From assembly GCA_040222875.1 (NCBI GenBank), contig JAVKCG010000053.1, positions 799,182 to 863,181 on the forward strand: a DNA stretch of 64,000 bases, written 5' to 3'. The first letter of the stretch is position 1. Each line of letters starts with the position of its first letter. The stretch is from JAJCYL01 sp040222875 (lineage in GTDB: Bacteria > Bacteroidota > Bacteroidia > Cytophagales > Cyclobacteriaceae). Shown here one piece after another: positions 36,611 to 44,649 of this stretch. Position numbers and translations under genes: made by a program. The notes under the pieces were generated by a model. It did no database searches. It had not been told where the DNA came from and saw only the letters and a list, made by a program, of their open reading frames with translations.

Positions 36611-36640
36611 TAGAGCAGTTCATTCATACATAGAGCAGTT
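36611..36640. promoter_or_regulatory. Candidate LytTR binding site (direct repeat)
   Basis: The 10-mer TAGAGCAGTT occurs at 36611-36620 and 36631-36640, exactly 20 bases apart. Each copy contains a CAGTTnA core, similar to the published LytTR-domain half-site [TA][AC][CA]GTTN[AG][TG], which occurs as direct repeats two helical turns apart. The repeats sit between the kinase start and the first PD40 gene. Confidence 0.5.
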
Positions 36641-36775
36641 GACAAGTTAAACGATGCATAGCTACAACTCCCATATGAGCTTTGTTGTATAAGCTTCAAA
36701 AACCCAAACAATATGAATGGTTCTTTAGCTGAATGCCTGGTGGAAGTGAACAATACCTGTCGGGGAGTCAAGATC

Positions 36776-38497
36776 ATGATGATGCTACTGGCAGCGAATC
36801 TGGTAGCTCTAAACACTGTTTTTGCCCAGGTAAATATGGAGAATGACAAATCTGCGCCATCACCCTATACGATTGCCTATTCCTCAAATGGAATTGTTTT
36901 GACTGATAATGAAGGTAAATCAAAGAATAGAATTGTAAGTAGTGGAGGGTATGCAGCTTGGTCGCCTGACGGAAAACGCATCGCTTTTTACGCAAAATAT
37001 GATGAAAGAAAAACCTGGTCTATTCATACAATGAATAGTGATGGTACAGATTGGAGGAGATTAACTCATGAAAAAGACAAATGGGATAATTCACCAACAT
37101 GGTCGCCCGATGGAACAAAAATCGCATTTTCAAGAGAATACACAGATTCAGAAAAAGTTTGGCATGAAGAAGTTTGGATTATGAATTCAGATGGAAGCCA
37201 GCAGGCTCAAATAAAACCTATTAAAGGTGGTGGTCCTTATTTTACCCCAGATGGTAGAATCGTCTATCACTCTGCATTCAAAAACAAAAAAAGCGAGATA
37301 AGCATAGCAGATATTGATGGTGGCAATATCATTCACTTAATAGATAATGAAGCTGAAGATCAGCATCCAGAGGTTTCACCTAATGGCAAGCAAATCGCTT
37401 TTATGTCTGATAGGGATGGAAACAAGGAAATTTATGTGATGAACTTAGATGGTTCTGATCAAAAACGATTGACATTTAGTGAGGCCGCTGAATGGTATCC
37501 ATCTTGGTCCCCTGATGGATCTAAATTAATTTTTTTATCAAATCTGGATGGAGAACGGAATATCTATATGATGAATCAGGATGGTTCCTCAGTAAAGAAA
37601 ATTATTTCTAATGGCACACAACCGGCATGGTCAAAAATAGAGAACAAAATTGACGTTGATTTACCTCTGGATAGCTATCGGGATAAAGTAAGCCCATATT
37701 TCGGCCAAAAGCCACCGGGTTTAATCCCTGAAGTTTTTGCGCCGGGTATTATTTCAATAAATGGAAGGTCTGAACATGGCATTTCGTTTTCTCCTGATTT
37801 AGACGAAGTATACTTTTCGGCTCATAAAAAAGATGAAGAAACATCCATCTATTTCTCAAAACTTAAAGGTGATAAATGGACTCCCGTTGAAAGAGCGAAT
37901 TTTACCAACGGAGAAAAAAATGAGGAATTATATCCATCCGTAAGTCTTACTGACAAAAGGATTTACTTCACAGCTTTAGATTCTATTTTTTCGGATGAGA
38001 AAATTTGGTACGTAAACCGTTTGGACGATTCCTGGAGTGATGCAATACAACTTGATTCACCTCTAAATGATGACCTTGTTTTTTATGTTAATCAAGCTAA
38101 AAATGGAGATCTTTTTTATACCAATATATCAAAGCGAAAAATGAATTATGCACCTAACAAAAACGGTGAATTTCCTGAAGTGCTGGAAGTTGAACTGGAA
38201 TTTGGTCATCACGGGTTTATATCTCCATCACAAGATTATTTGTTGGTACATGATCAAAACAAAGAAAATGAAAAAAGAAAAGATTCAGATGTTTATGTCT
38301 GCTTTAAGCAGAAAGATGGAACATGGGCAAAGCCAATTAACCTCGGGGATGTGGTAAACTCAACTGGTGATGAAGGAGGTCCGAGTATCACTCCTGATGG
38401 CAAATACATGTTTTTTGGCAGAGACGAAGAAGACGGGACAGCAAATGTCTATTGGGTAAGCACAGAAATTATTGAAAGATTGAGACCGGATGACTGA
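36776..38497 (+). CDS. Two-propeller PD40/TolB-like exported protein
   Basis: This protein of about 573 residues starts with a signal peptide (LLAANLVALNTVFAQ) that is short of charged residues; the upstream ATG at 36713 is an alternative start giving 594 residues. The first ~290 mature residues form TolB-like PD40 blades (AWSPDGKRIAFYA, TWSPDGTKIAFSR, EVSPNGKQIAFMSDRDG, SWSPDGSKLIFLS). The second part, from YFGQKPPGLIPEVFAPGI (about residue 310 here), is homologous to the four shorter paralogues that follow and ends PSITPDGKYMFFGR and YWVSTEIIERLRP. It is the first gene of the array and probably a fusion of two modules. Confidence 0.8.
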   Translation: MMMLLAANLVALNTVFAQVNMENDKSAPSPYTIAYSSNGIVLTDNEGKSKNRIVSSGGYAAWSPDGKRIAFYAKYDERKTWSIHTMNSDGTDWRRLTHEKDKWDNSPTWSPDGTKIAFSREYTDSEKVWHEEVWIMNSDGSQQAQIKPIKGGGPYFTPDGRIVYHSAFKNKKSEISIADIDGGNIIHLIDNEAEDQHPEVSPNGKQIAFMSDRDGNKEIYVMNLDGSDQKRLTFSEAAEWYPSWSPDGSKLIFLSNLDGERNIYMMNQDGSSVKKIISNGTQPAWSKIENKIDVDLPLDSYRDKVSPYFGQKPPGLIPEVFAPGIISINGRSEHGISFSPDLDEVYFSAHKKDEETSIYFSKLKGDKWTPVERANFTNGEKNEELYPSVSLTDKRIYFTALDSIFSDEKIWYVNRLDDSWSDAIQLDSPLNDDLVFYVNQAKNGDLFYTNISKRKMNYAPNKNGEFPEVLEVELEFGHHGFISPSQDYLLVHDQNKENEKRKDSDVYVCFKQKDGTWAKPINLGDVVNSTGDEGGPSITPDGKYMFFGRDEEDGTANVYWVSTEIIERLRPDD

Positions 38498-38541
38498 CGA
38501 TCAATCCGAAGTATAAACCAGTCTGAGCTGACCGATTCATA

Positions 38542-38599
38542 TTAACCGTTGAAAACAAACACTATCCACTTAACCGTTGAAAACAAACACTATCCACTT
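38542..38599 (+). repeat. 28-bp tandem duplication over the start of a PD40 gene
   Basis: Two copies of a 28-base unit (period 28, 38542-38599) abut directly, including TTGAAAAC, so the TTG start codon region is duplicated. Since 28 is not a multiple of three, the first TTG (38549) reads a different frame, and only the second copy (TTG 38577) leads into the gene. It is recent by appearance, as the copies are identical. Confidence 0.9.
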
Positions 38600-39452
38600 G
38601 AAAATCACAATACTATTGATATTGATAGGTGCTTTATCGTTCAATACTGCCTTTGCTCAAGTAAATGCAAGTACTGCTGATAATCCTATCGTCGAAGAAC
38701 CTTATTTAGGCCAAAAGCCACCAGGCTTAATTCCAGAAGTTTTTGCACCTGGCATTGTTTCCACAAAAGAGCATCTTGAAACTGAAGTATTGTTTTTACC
38801 CGATATGACGGAGCTTTCTTTTACTCGATCCGGTGGAAAATATGAAGAACCTACATGGTTTGTTATGCAATACGAAAAGAATGGATGGATCAGGAAATCT
38901 ATTGAGTCAACCGATGTCAATGAATATAAGGAACGATTCAGCCCTAATTTATCAGAGATAAAAAGCTTTGAGCCGTTCAAAGACATTCCCATCGTAGGAT
39001 TCACGATTTCATCTAAAGGGACATACTTTTTCTATGTTTTAGATTTCAAAGATGGCAGTGGACATATGAGTTATTCACGCCTTATTGACGGCAAATATGA
39101 AGAGCCTCAAAAGCTGAGTAAGGCGATAAATAGAGGGAAGTATATAGCCCACCCCTTTATTGCCCCAGATGAGTCTTATTTAATGTGGGATGCTGAGAAA
39201 GAGGATGAAAATACCCCTGACATCTACATAAGTTTTCGAATGAAGGATGGCTCATGGGGGGAAGCAATTAACATGGGAGATAAGATAAACTCAGCACTCT
39301 ATGAGCAAAGGCCCAAAGTGACACCTGATGGAAAGTATTTGTTTTTCTGGAAAGGGGATGTAAAGGTTAAAGAAGATGGAAGTAGATATGTGATAGGAAG
39401 CCCTCATTGGGTGGACGCTCAGGTAATAGAGAATCTCAGACCCAAACAATAG
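38577..39452 (+). CDS. PD40 propeller-fragment exported protein, paralogue 2
   Basis: This 291-residue protein has a signal peptide ending NTAFAQ and uses a TTG start inside the second copy of the tandem duplication. It has the array's common layout: YLGQKPPGLIPEVFAPGIV near residue 43; two early strands (FLPDMTELSFTRSGG); then MSYSRLIDGKYEEPQKL; AHPFIAPDESYLMWDAEKE; DIYISFRMKDGSWGEAINM; and the end TPDGKYLFFW and WVDAQVIENLRP. This is about four propeller blades, which suggests partners or multimers complete a ring. It lies 7 bases before the next paralogue. Confidence 0.72.
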   Translation: MKTNTIHLKITILLILIGALSFNTAFAQVNASTADNPIVEEPYLGQKPPGLIPEVFAPGIVSTKEHLETEVLFLPDMTELSFTRSGGKYEEPTWFVMQYEKNGWIRKSIESTDVNEYKERFSPNLSEIKSFEPFKDIPIVGFTISSKGTYFFYVLDFKDGSGHMSYSRLIDGKYEEPQKLSKAINRGKYIAHPFIAPDESYLMWDAEKEDENTPDIYISFRMKDGSWGEAINMGDKINSALYEQRPKVTPDGKYLFFWKGDVKVKEDGSRYVIGSPHWVDAQVIENLRPKQ

Positions 39453-39459
39453 ACTATTT

Positions 39460-40383
39460 ATGAGAATGATCCGTATTTATATAATTTTTACACTTGTATC
39501 CGCACTATTTCTAAATGCTTGTCATACTACAAATCAGCAAGCAAACGATCCTGATTTTCCATCATTAGCAGATCGCTATTTTGGAGAAGAGCCACCAGGC
39601 TTAATTCCTAAACTGTTTAATCCTGAAATTGTCTCTCCCGAAGGACTTTTTGAAGGAGGTAGGCTTTCTCCAGATAAGAAGAGCTACTATTTCACAAGGA
39701 AAAACGGAAAATATAAAGAACGCACCTTCTTTGTTATTCGATATGAAAATGGGAGTTGGGGGAACGAATCTGAAACTGACCTGAAATGGCCCAAATTCAC
39801 TAAAGGAGGAGATACTTTATACCGAGGAAATAAATATAGAATACAAACTGATACGGGTTGGTCGGATTACCAAAGCCTTGGACCACCTTTTTCAGATAAG
39901 CATATCATGGGGATATCGTTTGCAGACAATGGAACTTCCTATTTTGATGAAATTAGCTTTGATGAATTTGATAGGCCAGATACGGTTGGAGCTATTAGTT
40001 ATTCCCGCCTTATAAACGGTAAATATGAACCCCGCCAGAAACTGGGTAAGCATATTAACACCGGAACGTGGATTGCTCACCCCTATGTTGCTCCCGATGA
40101 ATCCTACTTAATCTGGGATCAGCGTCATGAAGACGGATTTGGAGGGTCTGATATCTACATTAGTTTCCGGGAGGAAGATGGTTCCTGGCTTCCCGCAACG
40201 AACATGGGTGATAAGATAAATACCGAACTCTCTGAAAGTAGTGGCCGTGTGACGGATGATGGAAAATACCTGTTTTTCTCAAGAGGGCAGTGGGAAGTTA
40301 AAGAAGATGGAAGTGAAAATTGGGTAGGACGGCCCTACTGGGTGGATGCCCAAATTATTGAGAATATCAGGCCTCAAGAGTAA
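39460..40383 (+). CDS. PD40 propeller-fragment lipoprotein, paralogue 3
   Basis: This 307-residue protein has a lipoprotein signal, MRMIRIYIIFTLVSALFLNAC, so it is membrane-anchored, unlike the preceding paralogue. Common array motifs are YFGEEPPGLIPKLFNPEIV, ISYSRLINGKYEPRQKL, AHPYVAPDESYLIWDQRHED, GGSDIYISFREEDGSW, NMGDKINTE and the end DDGKYLFFSR and YWVDAQIIENIRP. It is longer than the others by ~15 residues near residues 105-125. It sits 7 bases after paralogue 2 and 13 bases before paralogue 4. Confidence 0.75.
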   Translation: MRMIRIYIIFTLVSALFLNACHTTNQQANDPDFPSLADRYFGEEPPGLIPKLFNPEIVSPEGLFEGGRLSPDKKSYYFTRKNGKYKERTFFVIRYENGSWGNESETDLKWPKFTKGGDTLYRGNKYRIQTDTGWSDYQSLGPPFSDKHIMGISFADNGTSYFDEISFDEFDRPDTVGAISYSRLINGKYEPRQKLGKHINTGTWIAHPYVAPDESYLIWDQRHEDGFGGSDIYISFREEDGSWLPATNMGDKINTELSESSGRVTDDGKYLFFSRGQWEVKEDGSENWVGRPYWVDAQIIENIRPQE

Positions 40384-40396
40384 AGCATAAAACAAA

Positions 40397-41287
40397 ATGA
40401 AACATACCTATTTTATTTTGACACTTGCATTGGCGCTATGTTTATATGCCTGTACTACTAAAAAACAGGATTCAAAAGATATTGAATCATTACCCAGTAC
40501 AAGGTTTTATTTAGGTCAAACACCACCTGGCTCAATCGCTGAGATTTTCGCTCCTGGAATGGTTAATACGGATGAAAATCGAGAGATTGAAGCAGTGCCA
40601 GGTGCAGATATGAAGACCTTCTATTTTGTCAAAAGACCAGTTGAGAAGGAATCTGAGTTCAATGTATTGGCTGCCTTTGAATACAACGACAATGAATGGC
40701 AGGAGTCTGTTGTTTTTAAAGGTGAAAGTGAGCCGTCTATGTCACCAGATGGCAACAGGATCTTCTTCGCAAAAAACTATATAGAGCGTTCCAAGGAGGG
40801 TTGGTCTGAATTGAAAAGCCTTGGAGCTCCATTTGAGGATATTGCTATTATGAGGCTTTCGGCTGCTTCTAATGGTACCTTTTACTTCGATACGTTTACT
40901 CCAGAACTAGACATGCCTCTTCGGTACTCACGTCTCATTAATGGTAAATATGAAGAACCCAGATTATTGGGTGAACAATTCAGCATAGGAAGATACAATG
41001 CCCACCCATATGTCGCACCCGATGAGTCTTATATAATCTGGGATAGCAGGAGAGAGGGTGGGTTTGGCTCATCTGACCTCTATATCAGTTATAAAGCAGC
41101 CAATGGTTTATGGGGACCTGCCATCAACATGGGTGACGGAATAAACACCGCTGATAAAGAAAACTATCCTAGTGTCTCTGCAGATGGGAAATATCTCTTC
41201 TTTGATCGTCGATCAATAACAATCAAAGATGCGGTAGATATCTACTGGGTGGATGCAAGAATCATCGAGAATCTTAGACCACAATAG
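40397..41287 (+). CDS. PD40 propeller-fragment lipoprotein, paralogue 4
   Basis: This 296-residue protein has a lipoprotein signal MKHTYFILTLALALCLYAC. Array motifs are FYLGQTPPGSIAEIFAPGMV, SMSPDGNRIFFAKNY, LRYSRLINGKYEEPRLL, AHPYVAPDESYIIWDSRREG, GSSDLYISYKAANGLWGPAI and the end SADGKYLFFDR and YWVDARIIENLRP. It is very close in motif content to paralogues 2, 3 and 5. The next gene starts 4 bases after its stop. Confidence 0.75.
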   Translation: MKHTYFILTLALALCLYACTTKKQDSKDIESLPSTRFYLGQTPPGSIAEIFAPGMVNTDENREIEAVPGADMKTFYFVKRPVEKESEFNVLAAFEYNDNEWQESVVFKGESEPSMSPDGNRIFFAKNYIERSKEGWSELKSLGAPFEDIAIMRLSAASNGTFYFDTFTPELDMPLRYSRLINGKYEEPRLLGEQFSIGRYNAHPYVAPDESYIIWDSRREGGFGSSDLYISYKAANGLWGPAINMGDGINTADKENYPSVSADGKYLFFDRRSITIKDAVDIYWVDARIIENLRPQ

Positions 41288-41291
41288 AAAC

Positions 41292-42161
41292 ATGAAAACA
41301 GTTACATTTTTAATATTGACAAGTGTCATATTGTTAAATTCTGTCATAGCTCAAGATTTCAACTTCCCTGACTTAGAGGGACCGTATATGGGACAAGAGC
41401 CTCCAGGCATGGTTGCAGAACCCTTCGCACCTGGCATTATTTCCAGAGATGGCTGGGAATTGGAAGGTGTGTTTGCCCCTGGCATGAAAGAGTTTTACTT
41501 CACCACTCGAAGAGGTAAAGGCACACCCATCACCGTAATCGGCTTCAGGCAGCAAAACAATGTCTGGAAGAAATACATTGAATTCAGGCGAAGAGGCGAG
41601 ATATCGTTCTCACCGGATGGTTCACGAATGCATATGGCAGAAGGCTATAAAGACCGTGTTGGTGATGGTTGGTCAGAACGTAAAAGCCTAGGTCCCATGT
41701 TTGATCGGGAAGACTGGGGTATTATGCGCTTAACTGCCTCGGAAAAAGGGACTTATGTTTTTGACGATTATAAGAGCGATGATGTGATCCGTATGTCAAA
41801 GTTAAAGGACGGTAATCGGCAAGCGCCAGAAAATATTGGTCCAATCGTTAACACAGGAGAATGGACAGCCCATCCATTCATTGCACCGGACGAAAGCTAC
41901 CTCATTTGGGATAGTGAGCGGGAAGGTGGTTTTGGGGATTCTGATCTTTATATCAGTTTTCGGCAAAAGGATGAGTCATGGGGGCCAGCCATTAATATGG
42001 GTGACGGAGTCAACTCCCCTCAGTGGGATGCATATGCAAGTGTGACCCCAGATGGCAAATACATACTGTTCAATAGAGGAATAGACGAAGAGAATAATAA
42101 CATTGACATTTATTGGGTGGATGCTCAGATCATTGAAACACTTAAAAAAAATAACAAATGA
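41292..42161 (+). CDS. PD40 propeller-fragment exported protein, paralogue 5
   Basis: This 289-residue protein starts at the ATG giving MKTVTFLILTSVILLNSVIA, a signal peptide; a longer frame from 41253 overlaps the previous gene. Array motifs are YMGQEPPGMVAEPFAPGII, FSPDGSRMHMAEGYK, RMSKLKDGNRQAPENI, AHPFIAPDESYLIWDSEREG, GDSDLYISFRQKDESWGPAI and the end TPDGKYILFNR and YWVDAQIIETLKK. Its stop overlaps the ATG of the hydrolase gene by four bases (ATGA), coupling the two. Confidence 0.75.
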   Translation: MKTVTFLILTSVILLNSVIAQDFNFPDLEGPYMGQEPPGMVAEPFAPGIISRDGWELEGVFAPGMKEFYFTTRRGKGTPITVIGFRQQNNVWKKYIEFRRRGEISFSPDGSRMHMAEGYKDRVGDGWSERKSLGPMFDREDWGIMRLTASEKGTYVFDDYKSDDVIRMSKLKDGNRQAPENIGPIVNTGEWTAHPFIAPDESYLIWDSEREGGFGDSDLYISFRQKDESWGPAINMGDGVNSPQWDAYASVTPDGKYILFNRGIDEENNNIDIYWVDAQIIETLKKNNK

Positions 42162-43024
42162 AGGCAGCAATTTTATTCATATTGATGAGCGTCACAGCGT
42201 TTAATACGGCTATTGCTCAGAAGGATTTGGAAAGTGATACTAATGAGCTCTCGGTATCGCTAGAACTGCCTAAGATCAAGGTAATCCCCATAAAAGACAC
42301 TCAGGCCGACCGGCAATATGAACTTTATATCAAACTACCAGAGGAATATTCAGACAGTATTCAAAACCGATACCCTGTAATTTATTATACAGATGCGATG
42401 TGGCATGTTGAGATATTGTCCGGATCGGCCGAATTCATAATGGAAAATGCTATTCTCGTTGGCATATCCTGGCAAAAAGACATTAATGAAGATTTAAAGA
42501 ATGAGGTGGGGGAACATGTCAGCAGGTATAGAGATTACACCATAAGAAAGACGACCAACCAGGAACGTCAAGCTAAGTATCAATTTGGGCAGGCCGCTAA
42601 TCACCTCGCTTTTATTCGTGATGATGTGATTAAGTATGTAGAAAACAACTATCGAACTTATCCTGAAAAGCGCACTTATTTTGGCTATTCAGCCAGTGGG
42701 TTATTTGGTGCATACATATTAATGGAGCAACCAGATACATTTAAGAATTATATCCTCGGCAGTCCATCGCTTCGGGGAGATATTCCCCACCTGTCAAAGC
42801 TTGGTTCAAATACAAGTTCCAACGCGGCGAATGTCTTTGTTACAAACGGCACCGAAGAAGAAGAATTAAATGCACTTATAAAGGAATTTGCTGCTTTGTT
42901 GAAAAACAAAAACGATCAAAGCCTGTCGCTACAACATGAAGTAATTGAAGGCAGCCATCAAACAGCGTTCCCAATGACTGCAGTTAATGGCATAATCTGG
43001 TTATCTAATTTGATGAAAGAATAG
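42158..43024 (+). CDS. Exported alpha/beta-hydrolase (putative esterase)
   Basis: This 288-residue protein has a signal peptide (MKAAILFILMSVTAFNTAIAQ). The fold is that of Esterase-D/IroE-like alpha/beta-hydrolases: RQYELYIKLPEEY, RYPVIYYTDA, a nucleophile elbow YFGYSASGLFGAYIL (Ser178) and a C-terminal His in EGSHQTAFP (His267). The elbow is GYSASG, where relatives usually have GHSxGG. Function: probably cleaves esters or acylated/siderophore-like molecules outside the cytoplasm; the substrate is unknown. It is the last gene of the PD40 array and translationally coupled to paralogue 5. Confidence 0.8.
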   Translation: MKAAILFILMSVTAFNTAIAQKDLESDTNELSVSLELPKIKVIPIKDTQADRQYELYIKLPEEYSDSIQNRYPVIYYTDAMWHVEILSGSAEFIMENAILVGISWQKDINEDLKNEVGEHVSRYRDYTIRKTTNQERQAKYQFGQAANHLAFIRDDVIKYVENNYRTYPEKRTYFGYSASGLFGAYILMEQPDTFKNYILGSPSLRGDIPHLSKLGSNTSSNAANVFVTNGTEEEELNALIKEFAALLKNKNDQSLSLQHEVIEGSHQTAFPMTAVNGIIWLSNLMKE

Positions 43025-43426
43025 CCCAGGTCTTGTAAGGATAAAAAGACCGGTTAAGTATTGCCGCGACTCGAATACGGTGCCTTTAATACGATGTATC
43101 AAAGGATCTACGTACATTCTAACTTTCAGATAAGGGTCTTTTCAATAGTAATTTACCTGTTAGTGTCAATAATACCCAGGTCTCAATTAGCTCTCAGCAA
43201 ATGACGGACACAGATTCTTGCGCTATTATTTGCATATTATCAAATGAACCTACGTGAATAATAGATGTTCATTGGCGGAACTAATAGTTTTAATTGCCAC
43301 ACATAAGACACTATGCAGCAGTAAGTTGTATTGCTGAATACCCTTGATACGCCCTAAAAGTGGCGTGTAATAGGTATTTGAATTCTAACTAAAACTCTAT
43401 TTATTTGATTTTTCTAACCAGACCAA
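43025..43426. other. Intergenic region without recognised genes
   Basis: About 400 bases separate the PD40 array from the toxin locus. A weak hairpin GGTCTT/AAGACC (43029-43051) follows the hydrolase stop but lacks a T tract. I see no RNA gene or conserved open frame. It probably holds the toxin-locus promoter, but no clean TAnnTTTG was found. Confidence 0.5.
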
Positions 43427-44275
43427 TTGAAAGTTTTTATTTCCTTTCTTGGGATAATTCTATTGTCCCACACCGTATTGCAGGCGCAAATTGAAACCTC
43501 TGTATCATGGGATAATGCGCAAAAGAACAGGATAAATCAGATCAAAGAATGGCGCAAACAGAACAAGCAAAAGCTTAAGGAATTAAAGGTTGAGCGCAAG
43601 GATGTTATCAATCAAGCGCAGGAACTTGCGGGGGAAATGGGCCATGATGACTACCTGGTGTATTTTACTAAAGCGAAAGAATTTAAAAGGGATTTTGTTG
43701 CTCTTTCGGATTCACTTAATGATTTCTCAGAGCTTGATTCGAGTTCCGCAGACCCCGCCTTCCAGATGGCCCAAAAGAAGGCCGATAAATATTCTGTCCA
43801 GCTTGATGATTACCAGTACAAGCTCAACAATATCGATCATTTGAGGGACAGCCTTTCGGGTACCCTTGAAACGATGGCGAAGAGGTATGTAAAAGTTCCA
43901 GCTTACTCAACTGACCTCGTAGGCAGCTATGAAGAAAGACTGCAAAAAATGGAAGGGACAGCGCAGCAGATAGATGCTGAGTCCCTGGCCGCCTATGAAG
44001 AAATAAAAGCCCAAAACAGGGAGAAGTTGATGCAGCGGGCCAGGCAATTGGGCACCAATCACTTTGCTGGGAAAGCAAAAAAATTAGAGAAAGCCCAAAA
44101 TAAGCTTACTAACCTCAAAAAGAAGTACAGCTATGTGCCCAACTCCAATGACCTGAGCACTGCCAAAAAAGCCAACTCGTTGGAAGATGTTGCTTTTCGG
44201 AAAAGGCTGATTATTGGAGGCACCTTACAAATACATGCAGGTGACCCGGTCAATATCGACTTCAATCCGAGATAG
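43427..44275 (+). CDS. N-terminal part of a frameshifted outer-membrane protein
   Basis: This 282-residue piece starts at a TTG and has a signal peptide (FISFLGIILLSHTVLQAQ). Residues ~25-240 are charged coiled coil (EWRKQNKQKLKELKVERKD, KAKKLEKAQNKLTNLKKK). The end begins a beta barrel (RKRLIIGGTLQIHAGDPVNI) and stops at DFNPR. The next 125 bases and frame at 44284 continue the barrel, so one base is missing around 44266-44273; the restored text would read NPSIAYRLNKKW. With the next feature it forms one gene of ~407 residues, likely now broken. It is first in the Rhs-toxin locus. Confidence 0.7.
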   Translation: MKVFISFLGIILLSHTVLQAQIETSVSWDNAQKNRINQIKEWRKQNKQKLKELKVERKDVINQAQELAGEMGHDDYLVYFTKAKEFKRDFVALSDSLNDFSELDSSSADPAFQMAQKKADKYSVQLDDYQYKLNNIDHLRDSLSGTLETMAKRYVKVPAYSTDLVGSYEERLQKMEGTAQQIDAESLAAYEEIKAQNREKLMQRARQLGTNHFAGKAKKLEKAQNKLTNLKKKYSYVPNSNDLSTAKKANSLEDVAFRKRLIIGGTLQIHAGDPVNIDFNPR

Positions 44276-44283
44276 CTTACCGA

Positions 44284-44649
44284 TTGAACAAGAAATGGAA
44301 TGTTGGCCTTGGCGGCACATACCGTAGTAGCTTTGGTAGCGGCGAGAAGTTCAAGTCAAGTAAAGAAGAGGCCACTCATGGGGGCAGGCTGTTTACAGAA
44401 TACACCTTCTTCAAGTCCTTTTTTGGTCATGGGGAGTTCGAGATGCTGCACACCAACCAACCAGACCCCAACTCAGACGGCCTTAGAGGCAATTGGTCAG
44501 AAGGGGCACTAATTGGCCTGGGCAAGAATTACAAATTCATAAAGAAGATACAAGGCAGCGTGATGCTGCTCTATAATTTTTTACACACTGAACCCGGCCC
44601 ATACGATAAGCCATGGTTGGTCAGGTTTGGGTTTAACTGGATAAAATGA
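44284..44649 (+). CDS. C-terminal part of the frameshifted outer-membrane protein
   Basis: This 121-residue piece continues the barrel of the previous feature in another frame: LNKKWNVGLGGTYRSSFGSG, GGRLFTEYTFFKSFFGHGEF, GALIGLGKNYKFIKKIQGSV and the end KPWLVRFGFNWIK, a normal outer-membrane C-terminus. A TTG at 44284 is its only visible start, and alone it lacks a signal peptide. Its stop overlaps the ATG of the adhesin gene in ATGA, so the original gene was translationally coupled to it. Confidence 0.65.
   Translation: MNKKWNVGLGGTYRSSFGSGEKFKSSKEEATHGGRLFTEYTFFKSFFGHGEFEMLHTNQPDPNSDGLRGNWSEGALIGLGKNYKFIKKIQGSVMLLYNFLHTEPGPYDKPWLVRFGFNWIK

Noticed and set aside
38542..38599. CRISPR repeat units of 28 bases
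   Set aside because: Only two directly abutting copies with no spacer; it is a tandem duplication.
43029..43051. Intrinsic terminator after the hydrolase gene
   Set aside because: The six-base stem is weak and no T tract follows.
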